Assembly (NCBI GenBank): GCA_028287685.1
Contig: JAQBPE010000080.1
Span: 1-63,687, forward strand
Length of the DNA stretch: 63,687 nt
Reading direction: 5' to 3'
From: Cyanobacteria bacterium RYN_339
GTDB lineage: Bacteria > Cyanobacteriota > Sericytochromatia > S15B-MN24 > JAQBPE01
Below the pieces are notes generated by a model that was not told the DNA's origin, searched no databases, and saw nothing but the letters and a program-made list of their open reading frames with translations. Below are positions 31,989 to 40,627 of the stretch, in pieces. The translations under genes and the position numbers were made by a program. Positions within the stretch are counted from its first letter, which is position 1. Each line of letters opens with the position of its first letter.

Positions 31989-33827
31989 CTAAGCGGGGAC
32001 GCCGAGCCGTCGCTTGAGCTGTTGGGCAACGGTCTTCTGCTGGAAGGCCGGCAGCTGGGGTTGGGTCTGCAGTCGGTTGATGAGGTCTTCCTGCATCTCC
32101 GGCGGCATGATCTGGAGGACCATGTCCGCGTAACCGGGGTTGAGCAGCCCCAGGATGCCGGCGGCCGTGCCCGGGCGCTCCTGCGAGAGCAGGTCGGCCA
32201 CCATCTCCGGGTCCATCTGCTCGAGGAAGCCGAACGGTCCCTCGTCGCCGCCCGCCATCGGGACGGTGCCCTGCATCTCCATGCCGGGGTAGCCACCCAG
32301 GGCGTTGGGGTCGAAGCCCTGCGGCAGGCCGGGATCGCCCAGGGAGTTGACGAGCACCTCCGTGGTGTCCTCCTTGCGGCTCGCCAGGCGAATCAGGGCG
32401 ACGATGATGATCAGGGCCAGGATCGCGCCACCCACCATCAGGATGAAGTTGAGCGAGAGGCCGCCCTCCTTCTTGCCCTTGGCCGCGGCCGTCTTCTGCT
32501 GTTCCTGCTGCTCCAGCAGCTGCTTCAGCATGTCGGTTTGGCTGGTGTCGAATGCTACCGGCTGGACCACCACCACGTCGCCTCGGCCGGCCTGGTCGGC
32601 ACCCGCGGTGGCGGATACGATCTGGGTCATGGCCGGGATGCGCTCGTTGGGCAGGCCTTGAATCAGGGCGGTGACCGATAGGCGCTTGAGCATGCCCACT
32701 TCGTCTTCCGTCAGTGTCTGGTTCATCGAGAGCTGGCCGTTGTTGATGGTTTCCTGGCGGCGTTCGGACACCTGGTTGCCGTTGGCGGGGTTGGTGATGA
32801 TGCCGTAGGTGGGCTTGCCCGGGATGTTGGCCGTGGAGCCGATCACGCCACCGCCACCGGCGCCGTTGGTGCTCTTCTCCGTGATGGTCTGCTTCGAGGT
32901 CGGGATGTTGTTCCGGTTGGCGTCCACCGGGGGCGCGTACAGCGTGGTCTTGGTCTTCTTCTGGGTGAAGTCCAGCTCCGCGGCGACGCGCACCACGGAC
33001 TTGCCGGCGCCGAAGATCTTGTCGAGCAGGCTCTGGACCTTGGTTTCGATGGCTTGCTCGCGCTCGTGCGTGAGCATCATCTGGCGGTCCAGCTCGCGGG
33101 CCGCGCGGCGGTCTTCCTGGTCACCGGCGTTGTCGGCGAAGCCATCGGACAGCAGCTTGCCGGTTTCGGCCACCACTTCGACGTTGTTCGACTTCAGACC
33201 GGGCACCGCACTCGCCACCAGGTGCTGGACACCTTCGATTTGCTGCTTCGTGAGGCTCTTGTTGGCTGCCACCTTGACCATGACGGAGGCGGTGGTGGGC
33301 TTGCGCTCTTCGGTGAAGAGCTGCTCCTCGGGCGTGTTGATCAACACGGAGGCGGCTTCGATGCCTTCCACCTTCTTGATCAGCTTGCTGAGCTCGCCGT
33401 TCAACGCGCGGTTGAAGGCCACCTTCTTCTCGAAGTCGGTGGACAGGAAGCTGTTCGGCTTGTCACCGAAGAGCTGCGAGTAGCCGACCGCTCCGTCCTT
33501 CGGTAGCGGGTTGCCCGGGTTCTGCGAAAGCTTGACGCGGGCTTCATCGGCATCGCTGGCCGAAACCGCGATGGCGGTGCCGTCCTGGATGATGTGGAAG
33601 CCGATCTTGTTCCGCTCGAGCACGGTGGCGACTTCGCCGGTGTCCTTTGGTTCCATGTTCTTGAACAGGATCACCTGGCCCGGACCTGCCACGTCGGAGA
33701 CGGAGCCGCCCCCTGACGAGGAACTGCCGCCACTCTTCATGAAGAAGAGGACGGTCATCAAGATCGCAAAGCCCAAGATGGCACCAAAGGCCGCCTTCAT
33801 GGGCGTGGACAATTCCGCGAAGTTCAA
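31989..33827 (-). CDS. fliF: Flagellar MS-ring protein FliF with C-terminal FliG-middle-domain-like extension
   Basis: This 612-residue protein begins at TTG 33827 with a GGGGGAG site upstream. Transmembrane helix 1 is at ~12-30. The ring-building RBM domains follow, with VEGIEAASVLINTPEEQLF and ASVMVKVAANKSLTKQQIEGVQHLVASAVPGL. Helix 2 is at ~459-482. Past it, residues ~538-605 do not look like an ordinary FliF tail. They read DPEMVADLLSQERPGTAAGI, then LNPGYADMVLQIMPPEMQ and DLINRL, matching the FliG middle domain (EHPQ-type motif here ERPG). No separate fliG is encoded beside it, although fliG normally follows fliF. The FliF call is firm; the extension is recognised by eye. Confidence 0.93.
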   Translation of the reverse strand: MNFAELSTPMKAAFGAILGFAILMTVLFFMKSGGSSSSGGGSVSDVAGPGQVILFKNMEPKDTGEVATVLERNKIGFHIIQDGTAIAVSASDADEARVKLSQNPGNPLPKDGAVGYSQLFGDKPNSFLSTDFEKKVAFNRALNGELSKLIKKVEGIEAASVLINTPEEQLFTEERKPTTASVMVKVAANKSLTKQQIEGVQHLVASAVPGLKSNNVEVVAETGKLLSDGFADNAGDQEDRRAARELDRQMMLTHEREQAIETKVQSLLDKIFGAGKSVVRVAAELDFTQKKTKTTLYAPPVDANRNNIPTSKQTITEKSTNGAGGGGVIGSTANIPGKPTYGIITNPANGNQVSERRQETINNGQLSMNQTLTEDEVGMLKRLSVTALIQGLPNERIPAMTQIVSATAGADQAGRGDVVVVQPVAFDTSQTDMLKQLLEQQEQQKTAAAKGKKEGGLSLNFILMVGGAILALIIIVALIRLASRKEDTTEVLVNSLGDPGLPQGFDPNALGGYPGMEMQGTVPMAGGDEGPFGFLEQMDPEMVADLLSQERPGTAAGILGLLNPGYADMVLQIMPPEMQEDLINRLQTQPQLPAFQQKTVAQQLKRRLGVPA

Positions 33828-33879
33828 CTGGGATCTCCCCCCGTGCCGCCGCGCTACAACCCCGGTGTCTGGATACTAC

Positions 33880-34242
33880 CTAGATCTGGGTCTGCAGGAG
33901 CTGGTTTACGCTGGTAGCCGTCTTGGAGACGACGGCCGAGGTCAGCTGCATGGCGATATCGGCCTTGGCGACCGCGATCATCATGGTGTGCACGTCGATG
34001 GGCTTGCCCGTGGCGTAGTCGAAGCTGATTTGCTCCGCCTCGTTCTTGGTGTGCTGGACTTCGTTGATGGCACCATGCAGCACTTCCATGAAGGACGGGC
34101 CCTCGACATTCGACATGTCGGTGGGCGCGATCTTCGGAAGCTTCCCAAAGGTGTCGAATTCGCGATCGAAGCCAGACATGGGGTCGAGCTTCGGCGCTCC
34201 CCCATGCAAAATGCTGTTGACGCCGATTCCGTTGATCTGCAT
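33880..34242 (-). CDS. fliE: Flagellar hook-basal body protein FliE
   Basis: This 120-residue protein has the family signature PSFMEVLHGAINEVQHTKNEAEQ and a C-terminal DVHTMMIAVAKADIAMQLTSAVVSK helix pair. FliE is the adaptor between the MS ring and the rod. It sits in the standard order flgB-flgC-fliE-fliF, 52 bases before fliF. AGGGAG lies 8 bases before the ATG. Confidence 0.95.
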   Translation of the reverse strand: MQINGIGVNSILHGGAPKLDPMSGFDREFDTFGKLPKIAPTDMSNVEGPSFMEVLHGAINEVQHTKNEAEQISFDYATGKPIDVHTMMIAVAKADIAMQLTSAVVSKTATSVNQLLQTQI

Positions 34243-34295
34243 GTTGTCGTCTCCCTGGCGATCTTATCCCCGGGAACCAAGTGGACATAAGGAAA

Positions 34296-34318
34296 CAAGC
34301 GGCGGTAAAAGCCGCTTG
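34296..34318 (-). terminator. Hairpin between flgC and fliE, possible attenuator
   Basis: An 8-base stem (CAAGCGGC with GCCGCTTG, 7-base loop) lies 4 bases after the flgC stop. In the minus direction it is followed by TTTCC. The short T-run suggests partial termination, tuning fliE and fliF relative to flgBC. Confidence 0.45.
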
Positions 34319-34322
34319 GGTC

Positions 34323-34730
34323 TTACTTGGCGATGTCCATCGCCTTGTTCATCATGTTCTTGGCGGCGCTGGAGACGGTGATGTTGGCTTCGTAGGTGCG
34401 GGACGCCGCGATCATGTCCACCATCTCGTTGACGATGTTCACGTTCGGCATGCGGACGAAGCCGCGCGCGTCCGCATCCGGGTGCCCGGGGTTGTAGACC
34501 ACGGGGAAAGGCGTCGGATCCTTCATGACGCTGGTGGCTTCAACGCCACCACCGCCGCCGGTCTCGTTGGCCAGCACCTCGGCGAACACCGGAACTTCCC
34601 GTTGGTACGGGCCACCCGCCACGCTGTGCGTGGAGTTGGCGTTCGCCATGTTGTTCGAGATGCGTTCCAGCCAGAACCGATTCGCCGACATGGCGGAGGC
34701 GGAAACGTCGAGTACGTTGTCGAGACTCAT
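34323..34730 (-). CDS. flgC: Flagellar basal-body rod protein FlgC
   Basis: This 135-residue rod protein carries the N-terminal SANRFWLERISNNMANANST motif of rod/hook proteins and the C-terminal NIVNEMVDMIAASRTYEANI helix. It assembles into the proximal rod. AAGGAAGGG precedes the ATG, and flgB ends 12 bases upstream. Confidence 0.96.
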   Translation of the reverse strand: MSLDNVLDVSASAMSANRFWLERISNNMANANSTHSVAGGPYQREVPVFAEVLANETGGGGGVEATSVMKDPTPFPVVYNPGHPDADARGFVRMPNVNIVNEMVDMIAASRTYEANITVSSAAKNMMNKAMDIAK

Positions 34731-34742
34731 ACTTTCCCTTCC

Positions 34743-35228
34743 TTACTTCGCCTGGGCGATGTTCTTGAGGATGCCGAATTCTTTTTGGATGACCGCCACG
34801 ACCGCGTTGTACTTGACCGCGTTGGACACCATGCCGCTGACCTCCGTCTCCACGGGGGTTCGGTTGCCGTCTAGTCTCTGAGCAGGCTCGCTCGATTTGA
34901 CCATGTGCGGTTGCCAGGTTAGCAGCGGGTTGTTATGTCCATCTGTGACGGATGCACCGGCCATCGGCCGCATGTTGCCCAACTTGAATTCCACGGAGCC
35001 GGGAATCGAGGCCAGGTCAGTGTTTGGATCCAGTGGGTCACTGGAGGCTCCACGAGGCGCCGTTTGGTCGGCCAGGGCGTCTACCAACGATTGCTCGAAG
35101 GAAACGTTCTGGTTTACATAATTCGGCGTATTAACGTTCGCGATGTTGTGTGCAATTGCTTGGTGCCGCAGCGAGAAGCCGTCAAGCGAGCGCTCGAGGG
35201 CATGCACCATCGGAGATGAGAATTCCAC
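34743..35228 (-). CDS. flgB: Flagellar basal-body rod protein FlgB
   Basis: This 161-residue rod protein starts at GTG 35228, with AGGAGGT 8 bases upstream. The N-terminal segment AIAHNIANVNTPNYVNQNVSFE is the rod-protein signature. The C-terminus (VSGMVSNAVKYNAVVAVIQKEF) forms the partner helix. It makes the most proximal rod layer with FlgC. A gap of 59 bases separates it from the sigma-factor gene. Confidence 0.95.
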   Translation of the reverse strand: MEFSSPMVHALERSLDGFSLRHQAIAHNIANVNTPNYVNQNVSFEQSLVDALADQTAPRGASSDPLDPNTDLASIPGSVEFKLGNMRPMAGASVTDGHNNPLLTWQPHMVKSSEPAQRLDGNRTPVETEVSGMVSNAVKYNAVVAVIQKEFGILKNIAQAK

Positions 35229-35287
35229 GTTAGTTACCTCCTACCGGCCGCTACGAAGTCGCGAAAGACGAATATAGCCGCGGGCGC

Positions 35288-36079
35288 TTACCACGAGATG
35301 AAGTCGTCGATCGACTTCTTCTTGCCCAGCTTGTGCCGCAATTGTTCGAGCGCGCGGCGGTGGATGCGGCTGACCCAGGACTCCGAGAGCCCCAGCTTCT
35401 GCCCGATCTCGCTGAAGGACATGTGGTGGAAGTAGTAGTAGCGTAAGGTGGTGCGTTCTTGGATCGGGAGCTGCTCGATCGCGAGGCGCAGGATTTGCTG
35501 CAGCTCCTCGAGTTCGAGCTCGTGTTGGACGGTGTCGCTCTTGCCGAGCTGCTTGAGGAGATTGAAGTCTTCGCCGTCGTCGCCGGAACCGGCGGGGGCG
35601 TCGAGCGACAGGACGTAGCTGTAGGTGATCTGCGTGACCTTGGAGGTCAAGGCCACCGCGTCGGAGCTGGCTTCTTCGCCTTCGTCGAGCGCGTACTCGT
35701 CGGGCTCGGGCTTCTGTTGCTGCTTGTTGGGGATCGTCGGCAGCTTGGGCAGGTTGTCGAGGATCGCGCCCTTGATGTAGTAGGTGGCGAAGGTCTCGAA
35801 CTTGACGCCGCGCTCGGGGTCGAAGCGATCCTTCGCGGCCATCAGGCCCATCACGCCATCGGACACCAGGTCTTCGATGTCGTAGTGGCGGGGCAGCTTG
35901 GTGCTGATGCGGCGGGCGATCGCCCGCACCATCGGCAGGTACTTCTTGATTTGCTCATCGCCCATGGTGCCGGCGCCGGCGGGCCGGGGGGCCTTGGTGC
36001 GCGAAGGCGGGTTGATGGCGCTGGCCGCGGCGTCCAGGGCATCCCCTTCGGCTGCGGTGACGGGTTTCTTCAGGGTCAC
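35288..36079 (-). CDS. FliA/WhiG-type sigma factor (sigma-28 family)
   Basis: This 263-residue sigma factor starts at GTG 36079, overlapping the upstream FlgJ-like stop (GTGA). Region 2 is clear (YLPMVRAIARRISTKL, DIEDLVSDGVMGLM, FETFATYYIKGAILD). Region 4 shows an HTH (MSFSEIGQKLGLSESWVSRIH). Between regions 2 and 4 there is an acidic, Gln/Pro-rich stretch (about residues 120-145) where sigma-3 is normally compact. Placement inside the rod/ring operon and the sigma-28 promoter before the flagellin genes imply it drives late flagellar genes. Identity as FliA proper rather than another group 3 factor is likely but not proven. No anti-sigma FlgM is visible. Confidence 0.88.
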   Translation of the reverse strand: MTLKKPVTAAEGDALDAAASAINPPSRTKAPRPAGAGTMGDEQIKKYLPMVRAIARRISTKLPRHYDIEDLVSDGVMGLMAAKDRFDPERGVKFETFATYYIKGAILDNLPKLPTIPNKQQQKPEPDEYALDEGEEASSDAVALTSKVTQITYSYVLSLDAPAGSGDDGEDFNLLKQLGKSDTVQHELELEELQQILRLAIEQLPIQERTTLRYYYFHHMSFSEIGQKLGLSESWVSRIHRRALEQLRHKLGKKKSIDDFISW

Positions 36080-36432
36080 TGGCCGCCGCCCTCCTGCTGC
36101 TTCTGGTTGGCCTGGGTTTCCAGGCGACCAGCCAGCTGCTTGAAGAGGGCATCCGTGAGGGCGTTGCCGCCTTGCTTCACGAAGGTACGACCGACTTCCT
36201 CGTCCATAAAGTGCATGAACATATTGGTGTCGCCGCCGCCGAACACGCTGTTCTCCTCGTCCTCTTCGCTCTTCCCGGACTCACGCATCTCCGCGAACAT
36301 CTGAGCATACAGGACGGTGGCGAATTCCTCCACCTTGCCCTTCAGCTGCACCTTCTGCGTTTCGACAGTCGGTTGCTGGAGGCCGTCTTTGGGGATCTGG
36401 AGAAACGCCTGGGTCGGGTTGATCGGCTGCAT
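36076..36432 (-). CDS. FlgJ-like rod-binding protein (no muramidase domain)
   Basis: This 118-residue protein matches the FlgJ N-terminal rod-binding domain: EEFATVLYAQMFAEMRES near residues 34-51, and a later FMHFMDEEVGRTFVKQG where family members have MxDQxLA-x-Q. The C-terminal glucosaminidase domain of enterobacterial FlgJ is absent, as in many phyla where a separate enzyme opens the wall. It lies between flgI and the sigma factor and is translationally coupled to the latter. TAGGAG lies 5 bases before the ATG. Confidence 0.83.
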   Translation of the reverse strand: MQPINPTQAFLQIPKDGLQQPTVETQKVQLKGKVEEFATVLYAQMFAEMRESGKSEEDEENSVFGGGDTNMFMHFMDEEVGRTFVKQGGNALTDALFKQLAGRLETQANQKQQEGGGQ

Positions 36433-36457
36433 GTACGCTCCTATAACCTCTTTTACC

Positions 36458-37609
36458 CTAAATGATTTCCAATTGAGCGTTGAGAGCGCCCGCAGCCTTG
36501 ATATCTTGCACGATCGAGATCATCTCCCGGGGCGTGACCCCCAGGTCGTTCAGGGCCCGGATCAAGGAGCCCAAGGTGGTGCCGGAGCGGAAAACGACCG
36601 TCTTGGCGGGGTCTTCCTTGGCGGAAACGTTGCTGTCCTGCGTCACCACGGTCTGGCCGTTCGAGAACGGGGCCGGCTGGGACACGTTGGTCTTGGTTTC
36701 CACCTTCACGATCAGCGAGCCATGGCTGATCGCCACGGGGTCGATGCGCGTGTTGGCGCCCAGCACCACCGTGCCGGTGCGCTCCTCGATCACCACCTTG
36801 GCGATGTGGTCCGGGCGCAGCGTTAGCTGCTCCAGGCGCGCGATCAGCTCGGGGATGCGGTCTCGGTACACGCTGGTGACGTAACAGCGGATGGTGCCGG
36901 CGTCCAGGGCGGTCGCCACGGCCAGGCCGCTCTTGTTGATGGAGTCCGTGGCGCGCGCGGCGGTGGCGAAGTCCGGGTTGATGAGGTTGATGTACATGTA
37001 GCCCGTGTTATCCACGACCGTGACCGGCACTTCCTTCTCGACGATGCCGCCGTTGGGGATGCGACCGACCAGCACGTTGTTCTTGGTGGTGGAGGAGCCG
37101 TTGGCGGAGGCGCTGAAGCCACCGGTGCTGATAGGACCTTGGGCCGCCACGTAGGTGCGGCCGTCGGCGCCCTTCATGGGGGTCTGCAGCAAGATGCCGT
37201 TGGTGATGCTCTTGGCGTCGCCCACGCTGGCGACCGTCACGTCCACGCCCTGACCGGGCTTCATGAAGGCGGGCAACTGGCACGTGACCATCACGAGGGC
37301 CACGTTGCGCGAGTTGATTTGGTTCAGCAGCTCCGAGGGCGGGATGTTGTTCAGGCGCTGTATCACGTTTTCGAGCGCGCGGTTGGTCACGCGCATCTGC
37401 TGGCTGTCGCCGGTGCCCGGCAAGCCGATCACCAGGCCCATGCCCGTGATCTGGTTGTTGCGGGCGCCCTGGACGTTGGTAATGTCCTTGATGCGCACGT
37501 TCTCGCCCGCGCTGTAGATGCCGCTGGCATCCTGGGCGAGGGCTGCCATGGGCGCGAGGCCGGCGGCGAGGGCCACGGCTACGGCCGCAAGGCAACGGGT
37601 GAGCAACAT
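36458..37609 (-). CDS. flgI: Flagellar P-ring protein FlgI
   Basis: This 383-residue protein has a signal peptide (first ~25 residues, cleavage after ALA) and full-length FlgI sequence with NVQGARNNQITGMGLVIGL, PGTGDS and the C-terminal LGSLIRALNDLGVTPREMI. It polymerises around the rod at the peptidoglycan layer. The start at 37609 is chosen because AGGAGG lies 7 bases upstream and it opens the signal peptide. Together with FlgH it shows a Gram-negative type basal body. Confidence 0.97.
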   Translation of the reverse strand: MLLTRCLAAVAVALAAGLAPMAALAQDASGIYSAGENVRIKDITNVQGARNNQITGMGLVIGLPGTGDSQQMRVTNRALENVIQRLNNIPPSELLNQINSRNVALVMVTCQLPAFMKPGQGVDVTVASVGDAKSITNGILLQTPMKGADGRTYVAAQGPISTGGFSASANGSSTTKNNVLVGRIPNGGIVEKEVPVTVVDNTGYMYINLINPDFATAARATDSINKSGLAVATALDAGTIRCYVTSVYRDRIPELIARLEQLTLRPDHIAKVVIEERTGTVVLGANTRIDPVAISHGSLIVKVETKTNVSQPAPFSNGQTVVTQDSNVSAKEDPAKTVVFRSGTTLGSLIRALNDLGVTPREMISIVQDIKAAGALNAQLEII

Positions 37610-37620
37610 GAAGGAACCTC

Positions 37621-38217
37621 CTACCAAACCCAGTTGAAGACGCGGGTGAGCAGGCCAGGGGTTGCCTTGGCGCTGGCCGGGCCCGTGCCCTTGAAGTCGA
37701 CGGACATGTCCGCCACGCGGCTGGACTCGATCCGGTTGTCCGGGGTGATGTCCATCGGGCGGATGATGCCCTTCACGGTGATCTCCGTCTCCTCGTCGTT
37801 GACGCGGATGTTCTTGTGGCCGACCACGCGCAGGGTGCCGTTGGGCAAGACCTCTTCGATGCGGCAGCTGACGTCCATGGTCAGCTTGCCGTTCCGGCTG
37901 GTGGTGCCCTTGCCGGAGAAGTCGTCGCGGCCGCGCACCTCGAAGGCGCTCTTGGCGACGGTCGGCACCAGCGATCCGAAGTCCCAGTCGCCGCGGGTGC
38001 GGGCGTCCTTGGAGGTGTCGGTGTTCGCCCCGCTCGAGGCGGTGTTGTTCTCCGTCACGCGGACGGTGATGATGTTGCCGATGCCCAGGTAAGGCCGCAC
38101 GAACCCCGTGGGGTTGGCGTTCGGGCCGTCGTCGATGTAGATGGAGTCTGCCAGGGCGGGGCCCGCCGTGAGGCAGACGAAGGCGGCAGCGAGCATGAGG
38201 ACGTTGCGCTTGGCCAT
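37621..38217 (-). CDS. flgH: Flagellar L-ring protein FlgH (apparently not a lipoprotein)
   Basis: This 198-residue protein matches FlgH, with a late NGTLRVVGHKNIRVNDEETEI segment and a C-terminal strand FNWVW. It forms the outer-membrane L ring. Typical FlgH has a lipobox. Here the signal peptide (residues 1-23) ends ALA-DS with no Cys at the cleavage point; the only Cys lies earlier in AFVCL. Export by signal peptidase I is therefore likely. GGAGG precedes the ATG, and flgA ends 3 bases before. Confidence 0.92.
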   Translation of the reverse strand: MAKRNVLMLAAAFVCLTAGPALADSIYIDDGPNANPTGFVRPYLGIGNIITVRVTENNTASSGANTDTSKDARTRGDWDFGSLVPTVAKSAFEVRGRDDFSGKGTTSRNGKLTMDVSCRIEEVLPNGTLRVVGHKNIRVNDEETEITVKGIIRPMDITPDNRIESSRVADMSVDFKGTGPASAKATPGLLTRVFNWVW

Positions 38218-38220
38218 GGG

Positions 38221-38940
38221 TTAATCCTCCAACTTGACTTCGACCCGGTTGGGTCCGACGACGCGCGCGGTGAACTCGCGCTTTGACTGTAGGTTGATGA
38301 CCTTGATCAGCTGGCCCATTGCGCCGGCCGTGCGGGCCTGCCCGTTGGAAACGATCGTGAGGTCGCCGCTGGTGAGGACGATGCTGACCATCTCGCCCGC
38401 CTTGATGACGTTGGGGAGCCGGAACATCTGCGCCGTCAGGATGGTGCCGGGCGGGATGTCCCGCGTGGCCTCCGCCCCCAGGACGGTGACGATGCTGGTG
38501 AGCGGGGCCTGGTTCATGCCGGACACGGCGGTGCGTTGCATGGTGACGTCACCCCCGTTGGCGACGCTGCCCCTGGTGATGCGGTTCTTCGCAACCGCGA
38601 CCTGTTGGAAGACCTTGATCTCCATCCGCGGGAAGATCGTACGGAACTTGCGGCCGTTGACGGACACCTGGACCGGGACGCTGCCCTTGCCACCCAGGTG
38701 GGCGGTGGGCGAGACCTCGAGCGTGACCGCGCCGTCCGGGAGGGCTGGAACGAGGCTGCTGGCGGACATGTCTTGCCACTCCACCACCACGTCCCTGCGG
38801 GGGACCTGGAGGCGCTTCACGACCTCGTTGGTGACGAGATCCATGATTTCCTGCTCGCGCAGGGCAGCGGCATAGGAAGGAAGGGCGGCGATGGCCACTA
38901 ATACTATACCCAGGACTACTTGGAATGCGTGCTTTAGCAA
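38221..38940 (-). CDS. flgA: Flagellar P-ring assembly chaperone FlgA
   Basis: This protein of about 239 residues starts at TTG 38940, where GAGGTG lies about 5 bases upstream and a signal peptide begins (cleavage near SYA). A longer frame exists upstream but has no signal or site. The C-terminal half shows an SAF-type domain with RDIPPGTILTAQMFRLPNVIKAG and a final VVGPNRVEVKL strand. FlgA is a periplasmic chaperone for FlgI. It lies between flgG and flgH, a usual order. Confidence 0.87.
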   Translation of the reverse strand: MLKHAFQVVLGIVLVAIAALPSYAAALREQEIMDLVTNEVVKRLQVPRRDVVVEWQDMSASSLVPALPDGAVTLEVSPTAHLGGKGSVPVQVSVNGRKFRTIFPRMEIKVFQQVAVAKNRITRGSVANGGDVTMQRTAVSGMNQAPLTSIVTVLGAEATRDIPPGTILTAQMFRLPNVIKAGEMVSIVLTSGDLTIVSNGQARTAGAMGQLIKVINLQSKREFTARVVGPNRVEVKLED

Positions 38941-39008
38941 GCGTACACCTCGCTTTGCGGCTTGTCGGTGAGGGGAGCACTTGAGCAACCCTTCCCCGAA
39001 ACGACGAA

Positions 39009-39039
39009 GGAGACGGGCGGGTCGCCCCGCCGCGTCTCC
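39009..39039 (-). terminator. Strong hairpin between flgG and flgA
   Basis: Arms near GGAGACG-GGCGGG and CCCGCC-GTCTCC form a stem of about 12 pairs. In the minus direction it is followed by TTCGTCGTTTC rather than a clean T-run. It lies 15 bases after the flgG stop and could attenuate transcription or protect the flgFG message. Confidence 0.5.
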
Positions 39040-39054
39040 AGCCGCATGCGTCAA

Positions 39055-39846
39055 TTACCTCGAGAGACCGTTGGCGGTTTCCATCATCTTGTCCGACACC
39101 TGGATGGCCTTGGAGGCCGTGTCGTAAGACTTCTGGGTGGCGATCATGGTGACCATCTCGGTCACGATGTCGACGTTGGAGGTTTCGAGCATGCCCTGCT
39201 TGATCAGGCCGCGGCCTTCCAGTGCCGGCCGGCCGATGACCGGGTCACCACTGGCCGGCGAGGCCTTCAGCAAGTTGTTGCCTTCGGCAGACAGGCCGGC
39301 GGGGTTGGGGAAGCGCGCGATGTTGATGACGCCCACTTCCTCTTGTTCCGCCGACAACGGCCGGCGGATCAGCACCAGGCCGTCCTCGCGGATGTGGATG
39401 TCGGTGGCGTCGGCCGGGATCTGGATCTGAGGGCTGAGCAGCAGACCCGTGGAGGTCACGATGTTGCGGTCCTTGTCCAGCTTGAAGGAGCCGTCGCGCG
39501 TGAAGGCTTGGGTGCCGTCGCGTTCCGTCACGATGAAGAAGTCGTTGACCAGGCCGATGGCGTTGTTGGAGTTGTCGATGGCGAGGTGCAGGGGGTTGTT
39601 GGTGACCTGCAAGGAGCCGTGCGAGTAGAGCTTGGTGCTGGCGATCGGGCGGACGCCGCGACCCACCTGGTAGCCGGCATTTTCCAGGCCGGGCTGGTTC
39701 AGGGTCTGGTAGACCAAGTCCTGGAAGTCGACCATCGACTTCTTGAAGCCCGTCGTGTTGACGTTGGCCAGGTTGTTGGCGATGGTGTCGATGCGCATCT
39801 GCTGCGCCTGCATGCCGGTGGCAGCAGTCCAAATACCGTGGATCAT
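39055..39846 (-). CDS. flgG: Flagellar distal rod protein FlgG
   Basis: This 263-residue protein matches FlgG over its length: IHGIWTAATGMQAQQMRID and NNLANVNTTGFKKSMVDFQDL at the N-terminus, and VDIVTEMVTMIATQKSYD at the C-terminus. It forms the distal rod. AAGGAG lies 7 bases before the ATG, and flgF ends 16 bases upstream. Confidence 0.97.
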   Translation of the reverse strand: MIHGIWTAATGMQAQQMRIDTIANNLANVNTTGFKKSMVDFQDLVYQTLNQPGLENAGYQVGRGVRPIASTKLYSHGSLQVTNNPLHLAIDNSNNAIGLVNDFFIVTERDGTQAFTRDGSFKLDKDRNIVTSTGLLLSPQIQIPADATDIHIREDGLVLIRRPLSAEQEEVGVINIARFPNPAGLSAEGNNLLKASPASGDPVIGRPALEGRGLIKQGMLETSNVDIVTEMVTMIATQKSYDTASKAIQVSDKMMETANGLSR

Positions 39847-39862
39847 GAGCTGACTCCTTCTT

Positions 39863-40597
39863 CTACTGCAGGCGACCGAGGTCGTTGACGGTCTTGTTGA
39901 GCAAGTTGTCCTGGGTGGTGATGGCCTTCTGTCCGAACGAGAACGCCTTGTTGATGGTGATCATGTTGACCATCTCGGAGATGACGCTCACGTTGGAGTT
40001 CTCGAGGAAGCCCTGCTCCACGGAGAAGCCCTTGGCTTGTTGCGGGGCGCCGATGTCGCTGGCGGGGAAGGACGGGCCGTTGGCCTGGTCCGGACCCACC
40101 ACCTTGAGCTGGCCCACCGGCCGGTTGCCGGCGAGGATCGTGCCGTCCTGGCGGATCTTCATGTCCTGCGTGGCGATCACGCCCAGCTGGATCTGCTGGT
40201 TGTTGGTGCCAAGCACCCGTTCGCCGCTCTGGGCCACCAGGAAGCCCTGGGTATCCAGCCGGAAGTCACCGTTGCGGGTGACGGCCACGCGGCCGTCGGC
40301 CGCCTGGGTTTGGAAGTAACCATCACCGGAAATGGCCATGTGTAGCGGGTTGTCCGTACGGATCAGCGCGCCCTGGCTCTCGATGCGGGCGGTGCCGATC
40401 TCGCGCACGCCCAGACCCACCTTGTCGTTGGCGGTAGGATGGGCGAACTGCGTGACGAGGTTGTCGAAGCTCTCGCCCACCAGCTGGGTCCGCTTGTAAC
40501 CCGTGGTCGAGACATTGGCAAGATTTCCAGCGACGTCGTTCAACGCATCAATTTGGTATGACATTCCGGATGCGGCTGTGTAGATGCCTTTGAGCAC
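39863..40597 (-). CDS. flgF: Flagellar rod protein FlgF
   Basis: This 244-residue rod protein starts at GTG 40597 with AAAGGAGG upstream. It has the N-terminal GIYTAASGMSYQIDALNDVAGNLANVSTTGYK region in two adjacent motifs and the C-terminal VSVISEMVNMITINKAF helix. It is somewhat closer to FlgF/FlgG than to FlgE. Two adjacent paralogues in this order are usual, with FlgF between the proximal rod and FlgG. Confidence 0.93.
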   Translation of the reverse strand: MLKGIYTAASGMSYQIDALNDVAGNLANVSTTGYKRTQLVGESFDNLVTQFAHPTANDKVGLGVREIGTARIESQGALIRTDNPLHMAISGDGYFQTQAADGRVAVTRNGDFRLDTQGFLVAQSGERVLGTNNQQIQLGVIATQDMKIRQDGTILAGNRPVGQLKVVGPDQANGPSFPASDIGAPQQAKGFSVEQGFLENSNVSVISEMVNMITINKAFSFGQKAITTQDNLLNKTVNDLGRLQ

Positions 40598-40627
40598 GGG
40601 TTACCTCCTTTCGGTTTGATGGGGGTC

